Positions 46,683-58,103 of a DNA stretch of 64,000 nucleotides are shown one piece after another. The position numbers and the translations under genes are program-made. The DNA is taken from contig CP142457.1 of NCBI GenBank assembly GCA_038049695.1, positions 62,864,501 to 62,928,500 on the forward strand. The letters are read 5' to 3'. The notes below the pieces were generated by a model. It saw nothing but the letters and a program-made list of their open reading frames with translations. It was not told the origin of the DNA and made no database searches. This DNA is from Cinnamomum chago (lineage: Eukaryota; Streptophyta; Magnoliopsida; Laurales; Lauraceae). Position 1 is the first letter of the stretch. Each line of letters opens with the position of its first letter.

Positions 46683-49600
46683 TCAAATTTTGTCTTTTGG
46701 TTGCAGTATCGTCGTCTTTTAATAGATCTTCAGCTTTTAACTATGAATTATTTTCTTCTTGCAGCGATCATTTCTTCAGAGATGTTTGCACTACAAAATA
46801 GAGGCAGAGCGCAAAAAGAGGATTCGGTAAATGTTTATTTTACATTTAATAATGAACTTTTATAGGGTACAAAGTATAATACTCAACTTTTGCATTTTCA
46901 TTCATGATTTTATAGCCCATGGATGAAATGATCATTTACAGATTGCTTGTCTGTGCAAGCAGCTTGTATGCCACTGGGGGTCAGTCATGCCCCTAACAAA
47001 TGCCTTCATCTCACCCGCCTCTTTTTGCAACTAGAGTAATTTATCTTTGAACCATACAGAAACTTAAACCATTGCTACACTTTCTTTAAGCTTTCCGATT
47101 GCATTGGATGGGCATCGCAACATATGATTGTGTCATCTGCAATTTGCAGTTGAGCCATCTTAATTTGGTATTATCCATGTGAAAGGCACTTGTTAATCCA
47201 ACTTATTTGGCTCAAAGTTTCAATAATCACCTGTCCTCAATCGCCTGCTACCTTTGCAAACCCTTCAGGAGATCCATTCAACATAATCAAACAGTAAGCA
47301 AAAGATGTACATAAATGCTATATTTAATTTCAAAATTGAATTTTTTATAAGTGAAAGAAATGATTTTTTAGAAAAAGACAAAAAGTAGAATAGAAGATGG
47401 GTGTTTGACAACAAAGAAGCAGCAGCGAGTTCTGTATTTGAGAAAATGATGCAAAATCTTATTATTTGGAGGAGTCCATTTTCTAAAATAGTTTTTATCT
47501 TTAGTTCTTTAGTTACAACCAATCCCAATCATATTACTTAGTTACCTCATTCGCATCCCCAAGTACCTCAAACAATTTAGTGCTTTAAGACATACATTTT
47601 CCTAGGATCCTATAATAAAAATTCGCGAGGGAAGTTTATGAAGAAAATAAGGGAAATATCAACGAAGAGATGTACCTGGTTTGATTGTTACAGGTGACAA
47701 AGTATATGTGGATGACGTGAAAATTCCAAGATGGAAGGAATGTGTCGAATTCTTTTTATGCTGCTAATCTACAAATTTTATCGTCTTTTTTTGTTTTAAA
47801 TCTACAAAACTGTTGCATTATTAACTAAATATTGGAACTGCATCTTCTAAACTTGCTCTGTTATGTATAGGTTGGGAACTGGAAATGTCATATTCAACTA
47901 TAAGTACTACCACAACACATTGCAGAAGACTGAAGGTTGGCCTTGTCTTTTAATTTGTTTTTACTTTTTCTAAAATAATTTTCCTCTCTTACCTAACATT
48001 CTTGACTATTGTTTTGGTTGTAGTATCAAGTATTCATTTGTGAGATGATCTACTGCTCGTTTTTTTTTTTTTTTTTTTTTTGGGCTGATAGTGGTATGGA
48101 TCAGGTAAAGAATATGCAACCAAAGATCCCCATTAGACTGAAACCAGACTGTATTCTACCGATGTATTCTCCCTTCCAACACCCGCTTTCGCCAATGTGT
48201 CAACTTGTGAATTTTGTTCCCTCACATGATGGGACGTATTGTTTGTTTGAACGACTAAAGCCTCAATTTGGCTAAATGCTGTGCCTCCTTTGCTTTTCTA
48301 CTTGCGCAAGCTATTATTGCATTGATTGAATTGCTTCAATTAGCATCTGCTTGTGAAAAGGTCAGAGATTAAGATTAGACCTTCCTTAATCGCAAGGACC
48401 TGTGACCACATCAGAGATTGTGCTCGACATTACCAGTTGTGGTATTGCTGACACTATAGAATCATTTCTTTCATGGCTTGTATAATTTGATGGGTTGATT
48501 CAGTTATATATATGGCACATTACTTGTTTATTATATATAATTTTGATATATATATATAATTTTGAAATATATATATATATGTATATATATATATATTAAT
48601 TCATATGGTATTGTTTGAACCATAGAAACCAAGAAACCTCACTTGTACCCCAATAATGGAAACGTGGATTGCCTCATACTGGAAAATATCTCTTAAAAGA
48701 ATTGGGAGCTGATTTTCATTTAGTTGGTGCCGATCTGACTTGCTAGACTATAATTTCTGTGATTGATGAAGTCAGACTGGCTTTTGTATGGTATATTATA
48801 TTATAGATTTTAGCAAATGGCTTGTGTACAATATGTATGCAGGAATTTAAAACTCATGTTGGTTTCCCTGGTCCAATATTTCCAATTTCTGACCTTTCAG
48901 TTTCATGAACAAAACAGTTACTGAGGACTTCTCCTGCCCCTTTTGCTTGGTGCGATGTGCAAGCTTTAAGGTGGTATCTGCATCTTTCCTTATTCTGTCG
49001 TAGATAAGATGCTACATTTTCTTGTTGCTGTGGCTTTTGTTAGCTTTTGGTTTCTACTCATTACGATTCTTGTGAATGGTAACTGACTACAGTCTCTGTT
49101 TGCACTATATAGGGTCTGCAGTATCACTTAATTTCCTCTCATGACCTATTTGAGTTTGAGTTTTGGGTTGGTAAACTTCAGCTTTAAGGTGTCTCCTGTC
49201 AGTGACCTTTTGATCATTATGCTGTTGTGGGCCATTTGACTGAAACATTTGTCATTTGTCTACCTATTTTGCAGGTAACTGAAGATTTTCAGGCTGTGAA
49301 TGTTTCTGTGAAAACTGATTCTTGGAGATCCGAGGTTAGAGCTCTCTCTCTTCACAATTAAAACTTTGATTTCTCCCCATTTCTCACTGCATACAACATT
49401 GTTTGTGTTATCTGTGAGAGCACATAGAGGAAATGTGTTATACTACATATTGTGAAACACAGACATCTGGTTACCTCTATCTATTCAGGGCACCCGATCA
49501 GATCTTTTTCTTCCACCATTATCATTATTATTTTGAATGGTAACATTATAGATCTTTTCTTTTTCACGAAGATTATATTCCATGGAATTGGGGGTCGCTA

Positions 49601-52600
49601 CAGGTTGGGTTCAATGGGTGACTTACACCCATTCATCCTGCAGGTCTGGCAGCAACAAAGGGTAGTTTGATATTTCCGGGAGAAGGATCTGAATGTTGAC
49701 ATACTTCTTTGACTAGTTGAGGACGATGAGACAAACAAGAACAGTGGTAACAATGGGGAAGAGTCAAATCAAGCAAAGGAAGGTTGAGATTATCCTATAT
49801 TCGTATGGATAAATGAATAAGATCATCCATTGTTACGGACACATCAAACTATAAATCTTTAGTTTCGATAAGTCCTGGTGTTATCCTACTATTGAGGTTC
49901 TCTACATTGATATTGTGCTTGGATGATATGGTTGTCTTAGACTTGGGAGGACACTAGAGTAACCTGCGTGAGTTCCCTCCAAGCTGGTGGGGACAATGCA
50001 AACCATGCCATGGTTGTGACAGTCAGTCAAATGGGTTTGCTCCATTGGGCCCTTGAATATGGCCTACATAATGGGCTTGAGGCAAAGGCCCATGAATGCT
50101 CCTAGGCTCTTCTTGGGCATGTGCATTAGTTCTGCAGTCCATGATTTTAGTTATGAATTAATACACATCATATGTGACTTGTTGAGCCCAGATGATAGAA
50201 AGTTTAGTAAATGTATGTTTCATTTTCTATAATTTTTAGGAAATCTATCTTGAAGAGTTTCTAAAGAGTAGAGTCTTAGTTTAGTTATTTTGTTAGCAAA
50301 GAATCATAAGTTGTAGTTATCTTTAATTAGGAAACTTGTATTTCTGGGAAGTCCAAAATAGAAAGAGAAGGGCTTGTCCATTAACCTAAATTGAAATGCC
50401 AACTACTTGTTTTTCCATAAATAAGGGCCTTTTTCTCTCTGTCATGTCATTAATATAATCAACTATATATTGATTTTCTCCAATGTGGTAAATGTGTGAG
50501 ATTATATTCGATCTTGGGTGTCAAGTTCCTGATCTATTTCAAGCTTACTTTTGAGATTTGATCATCTGTATCTATCTCAACAGATTGGCACATCCCATGG
50601 CTGCCTGATATTTCATTAGATTGTGATTTGCAGTGTGTTACCCAGATCTTATGGTTATCTTACTTTAAATGCAGTGTGTTTTCATCATATTTATGTTTTT
50701 GTTATCTAAATGAATCTAAATCATCAGTCCCTCCTTTCACATTCGCATTTTCAGATTGTTGCAGATCAAGTTGACCCGAGGCTCCAAACATTTTTGTTCT
50801 GGTAATTCTGATATTCAATTTCAGCTATTGGTTCGTCTTCCCTAGTTAAGAAATCTTTGGAACATTTATTCTAGTTTGTGGAAAAATACTAAGTGCAAAT
50901 TTGTGTCCAGCTCGAAAAGACGCTTACTTAGAAGACCAAAGAATCAACGTCAAAATGTCAAGCGTCTACATGCACATGTGACGAAGTTGGACTCACCCGA
51001 AGCAGCAGGGGAAGTTTCTCATGGGGACTTTATGGGGAAGGATGCTGGTACATGTTCTTTCCTCATTATGATGACATGTTCCAAAAAATGCTAAGCCCCC
51101 AAATGGATTATTTCTTGAAAGATTTGTGAATGGTTGTCGCTACATCCTCTTAGTGATTGAGATCATTGATATTACGGGCCTCTGTGTTTGTGAATTATCC
51201 CCAAAACACAGCATATTTGTATTCCATGACTAACTCTTTATTTTAGAAAATTTAATTAATAGATCACATTCCTAAGTGTCCAATTAGTTTATACAGCATA
51301 TTTGCATTCCATGTCTAACTCTTTATTTTAGAAATTGTAATTAATAGATCACATTCCTAAGTGACGAATTAGTTTATCGACCATTTACACTTTTCAAGCC
51401 GCCCCCACTGAAATCAACAATAGCTACTTCTCAAATTTGAATCTTTTGTGATTCAGAATTTGGTATTTTTTTATTTTTTTTTACAAATCAACAGAGGCTT
51501 CTCAAATGTAATTTTTTTCATGATTCAGAACTTTTGTATGCTAATGGTGAGTTACCAACACATTTTAACATGTGGAGGACTCACACAACCATGTATCCTT
51601 GGAGGGGACGAAAAACAAGAGACCATCACCCACCTCTATTTCCTTTTGCATTTTCATACTTACATGCTTGCAGTTGTTTAGAGGCTTTGCCCTTGCCCGT
51701 ATCCATATATTGGCCTTTTGGAACTTGAGGTGTCGTATTCCAGTTGTTCTCATGTCTGCCAATGTCTCTTTCAGGTTGGCATAGTTCTTACTGTCATTCA
51801 TTTCAATTATGTTATCGGCCGACAAATCAACTTTTTTTTTTCAGATGGAAGTTCTAACACAATGGAAGATGATAAAATCTCCAAAACACTGTTCGGAGAA
51901 AATCATATGCAGTCTCGAAACCATAAATCTGAATGCTGTTGTCCAGAGAATCCTTCTTCTGTGGATTGCATGGAACCTCTTGCATCCAGCTCTAATATTA
52001 CAGGTGTTTCCTCTGCTGTAGCTTGTGCTTCTGATGATAATGACTATACACAGCTGGTATCTGGAAGCAATCGTGGCCTTCCTTCCCAGTTTGCAAAGAC
52101 GAGGAAGTCGTCAATTGAGCGAGCAGACCCTAGAAAGTAAGCTTGTCAATTCAGTTTTTCCATAGATATAGGAGCCTGGCAGTACATGGTGGTGGTCATG
52201 TGCCCCACGTTGATAGGCAAAGTCTGAAAAACTGCCCCATCCAATCTAGTGTTGTGATCTAAGCTCCTTGAAAATATTTATTTATTGAATTTTGTGGAGG
52301 GCATCTCAGATGGTTATTGTGCTTGTTTGGTGTGTTTATTCACTCTTTCCATGTCCATGAGAGGCCCTACGCACTCCTTACCATTGTCAGACTCCAATGT
52401 GGGCATGGCTATCTCACCATCTGAGAGAGAAAGCAATGACTGATCGGGGGAAAAAAAGCAATGGTCTACATTCAATGTCACAAGGCCAGTATTGGTGGAT
52501 AGTTAAGATCTTAAGATTGGTTTCATGCAGAATCACCAAGATATCGTCCATATCTGTACAGACTAAGGCCCAAGGACACTGTAGGTATCACAGGTTGCGG

Positions 52601-55600
52601 GATGTATAGTTTCTCTATTTCATAAAAGAATGCAGACATATCTAAAGCAATGGCATTAAAATCGACTATATGGTGTCCAACAATGGCAAAGTCCATATTT
52701 TGTGTTACGATATTAATTTTCTCACCCTTGTATTTGACTGCTTGCTTGTCTTTTACAGCTATGCACTTCTTCAAAAGCGACAGTTTTTCCACTCTCACAG
52801 AGCTCAGGTAATAGCTGATTCCTTTTCCTTTGATGATTTTTAACCCTTATATTTTAGGTTCCGCATCATTTTTAATCCATTAGTCTGCAGCAGAGATTTT
52901 GTTCTGTAATTTAATTCCCTGCATTCATGTGGTGCCTGCAATAAGCTCTGTTTCTTCTTGGTGATCCTTGTACTTGTTTTTCGATTCAATAAAAGTTATC
53001 CATCAGATTTTAAAAAAATAAAATAAAAATTGGTACCTGTTATAAGCAATCTTGAAATGTGAACCTCTTGGTTCATTGAACAATGTAGTTTAGAGTGTGT
53101 CCTCAAGCCTATTCCAAGTATTTTTTCAACTGTCATTGAGTAATTCTATTGAAGTAGCGCCACCATATTGTTATCCTAAAGGAATCAATCAAACTTGAAA
53201 TACATGCCTTATGTGAAATTTATTTAACATAAATCATCCTTTTGTATCCTATAAATCAACATTAAGGAAATCAATCCTTGCATGCGAAACCAGAGCAGCA
53301 AATGGGCATTGACCCATGGAAATCCAACTCTGGCATGTCGAATAGAGCTGTAATAGGACTACATGAGGTAGTGGACATGCTAGCTTGGTTGAAAGAGTTT
53401 CCTGGGTATTGTGTTGTGCATGGGAATCCTTGAAAAGAATGTAATTGTAATTTAAAATGTACTTAGTGACTGATGCACATGCTGGCTTGGCAGAAAGTAG
53501 TAGTCTTTTCTGGTTATCCTAATATGCAAAGGGAATCCTTAAATAGAATGCAAATGCAATTCCTACTCATGCACACATTTATAATTTTATATTTATAGCT
53601 TATATATATGTGTGTGTGAAGGGAAACTATGGGTATTTGAAACTTAAATAAGATTTCCTTTTTGTTACTGATTTTTTTTCTTGTATTATTTTCCTGAATA
53701 AGTTCTACTTGCTTACAAATCATTCAAAGTTTTTGTTGAAAACTTTGAATCTGTTTCATTTGTAGATGATGGCACTAGAGCAAGTATTTGCAGATAGAGA
53801 TAGTGAGGACGAAGTTGATGATTACATTGCAGATTTTGAAGATCGGAGAGTATGTTTTGTCATCAGTTTTAGTTTTTTCTTTCTTTTCTTTTTTTTTATT
53901 TTTATTATTTACATTAAGAAAGCGTCATTATTTTAAAACTCAGTTATGTACTTAAGACTAACTCTCGCAAGCAATGAAAATCTCAATATCTGAAAGTGCT
54001 CACTTTTGTGATGCAAAAATGAACATCAGTTGCATCTTTGTGAATAATAATCAGAGATGCATGAGGGAGGGAGGACCCTTATCGTTAAAGAGGTCTTTCT
54101 ATTTATCCTACCCCCAATGGTAGGAATACATCAAATTGGGCTCGTGGGATGACCCTTATCCTTAAAAGAGGTCTTTCCATTTATTATACCCCCAATCAAT
54201 GGTAGGAATACATCAAATTGGGCCCCACGAGCTAGACCGCATTAGCACAGTTTGCAATTCACTCGTAGGGGAAGGTTTTCTCGAACTCTATGCATAATGT
54301 GGAGATGTGGCCAAGGAATTCTACAGAATTGTCTGTCAAATGAAATACTGCCTACTTATGTACTAAAATTCGTTGCAGTTGCTTGATGACTTTTTGGATG
54401 TGACCAAAGATGAGAAGCAGATTATGCACCTATGGAATTCATTTGTGAGAAAGCAAAGGTAGATTTTCTTTATTAAAATTGCTTACATTAAGTGAGAAAA
54501 GCAGAGAAAATTTTCTTCTTCAGTGCTTGTCCAATGTCCTATATAAAAGTTGTCCTTGCTGCCAGTATCATTGATTTAGCAGCTGGTGCTAATTATTTCA
54601 AGCAGTAAAAACGGATTTGATGAGGATATAAATTTTTATCTGGTATGCTGGAAAACTTCAAGCTTTTTAATTTCCAACAGTTCAGCATTTGCCTCACACG
54701 CCAATTGTTCAACATGCGGGTGTGGAATCACTATCTTGTTACAAACGAACTAAATTGCATCAGTACAGGTACATGGGTTGGGATCTGATACTGGCACAAG
54801 GTGTCTGATGCACAAGTCTCATGACATAATTAAAATGTCGACCTGAACCTTGAATTACTCGTTTGGGTTGGGTCAAGAATTGCCATTCTACCCTCTGAAG
54901 AAGGGAGTTGGTTTTCTGATCAAATAGTAGAAAATGGAAGAAACTGGGACTTCCTTTTACTTTACCAATCATACATCAAAAGCATGTAAATGCCATCATG
55001 AAAAAAATAAGTTTACTGTCCCCCAATCAGGTAGCCACCTTAGATTGTAGTCTTATTAGTTATTCAAATAATATATAAATCATCTCTCACACAAATGTTT
55101 CGACTTTTTATTTGAATATTTCATATTAGCTGGCAATAGGTATAAAATTTTGAGGAATGCTCTTGAAGAAAACCTTCAGATTGCTGTGGTGCATACTGCC
55201 ATATTTTTCCCTTGATAACGTTCCTTATCCTATCCAAAGGCACCCTTGATAGAATACTATGGCCAAAGCTTCTTTTCATGAGAATGACATATGGGATTGC
55301 AGGGTGCTGGCAGATGGTCATATCCCATGGGCATGTGAGGCATTCTCAAAGCTGCATGGACGGGATCTTATTTGTGCGCCGGCTCTGATATGGTAGCTCA
55401 CTTTTTCTTTTTTTTTCCTAAGATTTTGCATTAATGAATGCATTTGCATGGTGCTTAAATGTGAATGTGCCTATGTGCAAGATCCAAGTTGCTCATCAGC
55501 GACCCATTTGTAGGTTTCCAGTTTCTAAAAACAGGACAGTTCACTTATCGGGTGGCCTCATTTTCCATTGTTGGTTGAAAGAAAGAGGCCTATTGTCCCC

Positions 55601-56510
55601 ATTCACTATGCATGTGGTCCACTGGTCTATCTATCCTGCTTGTTCCACACTGCTTTGTGCTTGTTTGGATTTTGCACAATTCATTGTGCTCTCTCTCTCT
55701 CTCTCACACACACACATCCCTGGAATGGGGGTGTATCGGTTTGACTTCTAGAGGAATTATCTGTTTCTTATGGGCCCATTTGTTTGCATGGGAATGAATT
55801 CCTAGCAATTCATGGTAAAATGAGTTCCAAGAAAGGTACATTAAAGAGGAGGATATAAGGTGGGAGTTGACCTCGGCTTTCGTAGGGTTTCATTTACTAG
55901 GGTGATGGCTGGGTACTCATTTTTTATTAAGGAGAGATTATTTGATGGCCATTTGTGGTCTTGACTTTTCCTTCTTCAATTTTATCTACTTTGATAGGAA
56001 TACATTTATCAAAATTCCCAGGAATTCAATTCCTTGCAGATGAATGAGCAGCCCTAAACATTCAGATGGATGCCTAAAATGGATTGGATCTGGAAGATAA
56101 CCGAACTCATATGGAGAGGTTTACTGAAAGGCCTATGAGAAGGTTAATTCTGGATCAAACAAAAAATCTGCGGCAAATAGACCATGTTTATTTTGCCTGA
56201 GAGTTCTTATTACTACATGCATAATATCTGGTGCACAGCCAAACACTGTTCTGGACAGCAGGCTTGTAGACGTAGATAGTTCACTCATGGACGCATATAC
56301 CTTCATACATAAACATGATTGTTACTCTCTATTAAGGGTCTACATGTCTTGGATTCATTTTTCATTTATTATGCATATCTAAGCAGGTGTTGGAGATTAT
56401 TCATGATTAAACTCTGGAATCACAACCTTTTGGATGCTTCTACGATGAACAATTGCAATATAATTCTTCAAAGCTATCAGGAGGAATGTTCAGATCCTAT
56501 GCAGAGTTGA
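43869..56510 (+). CDS. VRN2: VEF-domain PRC2 subunit, EMF2/VRN2 family
   Basis: Fifteen phase-consistent coding exons: 43869-43903, 46073-46241, 46765-46826, 47871-47935, 48918-48970, 49113-49166, 49275-49334, 50755-50801, 50911-51047, 51845-52136, 52759-52807, 53766-53849, 54379-54458, 55303-55392 and 56387-56510; 466 aa. Order: EMF2-like N-terminal cap (MPGLTMVAHETK); conserved CKPVELYDILQHRAF and FLQRCLHYKI; GNVIFNYKYY; a C2H2 zinc finger (C117, C120, H133, H138); VTEDFQAVNVSVKTDSWRSE; a low-complexity hinge; and the VEF domain from about 325 (LLQKRQFFHSHRAQ, ALEQVFADRDSEDEVDD, DFLDVTKDEKQIMHLWNSFV, CWRLFMIKLWNHNLLDA). Su(z)12 homologues hold PRC2 together with the E(z) methyltransferase for H3K27me3 silencing in the nucleus. 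The about 170-residue middle region of EMF2 is absent, as in VRN2. The donor after 49166 (gttggt) is weak. Confidence 0.95.
43976..44010. repeat. Poly(C) tract, 35 nt
   Basis: An uninterrupted run of about 35 C on the + strand, 72 bp after the start-codon exon's donor. Such a homopolymer is rare in plant DNA and prone to sequencing error, so its length is uncertain. Confidence 0.9.
45185..45250. repeat. (CT)n-(TA)n compound microsatellite
   Basis: About 46 bp of CT followed by about 19 bp of TA, in the same intron as the poly(C) tract. Confidence 0.97.
46648..46679. repeat. Poly(T) tract
   Basis: About 32 T in a row, 85 bp upstream of the acceptor of the third coding exon. It could be the A tail of a minus-strand retroelement, but no body was recognised. 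Confidence 0.9.
50180..50582. mobile_element. Possible solo LTR in a VEF-gene intron
   Basis: The ends TGTTGAG and CTCAACA form a perfect 7-bp inverted repeat. The interior has LTR-like composition, with 'ccataaataagggcc' about 270 bp in followed by T-rich sequence. The flanks (tgact and gattg) do not match as a target duplication, so the boundaries are uncertain. Confidence 0.45.
51209..51378. repeat. 85-bp tandem duplication
   Basis: Two units, 51209-51293 and 51294-51378, share 'taatagatcacattcctaag' and start with 'cagcatattt'. They differ at several positions. They lie in an intron of the VEF gene. Confidence 0.9.
54074..54231. repeat. 77-bp tandem duplication
   Basis: Units from 54074 and 54151 both begin 'gaccctta' and contain 'ggtaggaatacatcaaattg', with small indels between them. 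They lie in an intron of the VEF gene. Confidence 0.9.
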
Positions 56511-58009
56511 CTCCATTGTTTGGTCTTACGACCAGGTCCTGCGGGAAACAAATATGGTATCTTGTGTTGGTCTATCATCTTCTTTACCGAATATGATCAT
56601 TCTTTTTACAGAGAGGGAACGAAGTTTTCATTTAACTGTATACCGGCCTCTTACATTTATACACACCCAGTTATATTTGGATTTTGATTCTGAGTATATT
56701 GTGTCTGTACTGTATGCCTAGATTGACATTGAGTTGAATTTTGTATCATAGCATGGGTATGGGTGGTAAAACCTAAACCCAAACCTGACCCTGCCCCAGA
56801 CCTCCAGTTAAATGATGGGTCAGAGATAGGTTACCCTGTTTAACTCCCTCAGAAAAGCCCCTTCCCCTCTTCTTCATACATAAAACTATTTAGATGGGCA
56901 TTGTTTTTTCACGTTCCTACACCCAAGAAAGGTTAAAATAAAAATAAAAATAATGATTCTGAACTTAAGACTAGGTTACTATCTAGGCCTTTTTTTAATC
57001 GTAAGCAGAACTAATTCTATTCAAGATCATATCAGGCTCATTTCAGTCCTTGCCCATGTATCCAGATCATCTCAACAAAGATTGAAACTTGTTTCATTAA
57101 TCACAAATGCAAACGAATACAAATAGCAAAACTAGTGTTAATGTAAACCATGTTAAAGCGGGTGAAATAGGAAATTGATTGGCTGGGGTTGGTAGTTGGA
57201 TGGTTTCCTGTTCTGCTAGGAAACGAATACAAATTCAGGTTGATAAATCAACTTTGAGACATGCAATCAAAGGACCGGTTAATAGGAATGATGTTGTAGG
57301 ACTCAACAAATTGTTGTTTGTTCCACAAAATGTTGGCTGAGTGAAGTATTTCAAGGGTCTTATCTAATCATGATGCTTGTGGGTTATGTTAAATCCGCTG
57401 GGCCCATTGAGAAACTCTTACAATCCAAAATTGGATTCATCGGCAGCATGCAGTTGAAAATACCTCGGTATTATCAATATTTTATTTACATTATGAGCAA
57501 ATGGTAAGAATTATATATGCCGCATTGTGGGGCCCATATAGGACACCATTATCATAATATGGGTACGATGGGAAGATCTAATTGTGCATGCAGCCTATTT
57601 AAACTGATGGGGCTGCAGTTTGTGTGCATTCAACTGAGCCCATGCTACCAATGCTCCATTTTAACAACATAACTTTGTATGCACGGCTAATCACTGAGTC
57701 TTTCAGCAAGTTTCCATCGATGCAGCCTAGGTGTCACGGGGTAAATTTTTCACACTAAAATTACACCGTGCAACACTAAGATTTCTCTTAGTTAATCTAC
57801 CAACAATAACACAGCATACACAAAAAGGCAAGAGCACAAGGGATTGCAAGTAATACACACAATTATTGATTAATTAGGCACCAGCCTATTTCTCTTATTA
57901 ATCAAAACTGAGAATTACAGCTCTCTTACAATTGTTTACACTCTGTTACGATCTCTTCTCCTCTCTGCAATGTTCTCAAACCTCGCAGACATTTGCCGGC
58001 CAGCCAATG

Positions 58010-58103
58010 TAACTGCATAACTGCTGCACATGTGGCTGCCACACTAGACCAGCAACCGCTATGCTAACTGCACAACTGCTGCACATGTGGCTGCCACACT
58101 AGC
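58010..58103. repeat. 55-bp-period tandem duplication
   Basis: 'taactgcataactgctgcac' at 58010 and 'taactgcacaactgctgcac' at 58065, each followed by 'atgtggctgccacactag'. Two copies. Confidence 0.9.
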
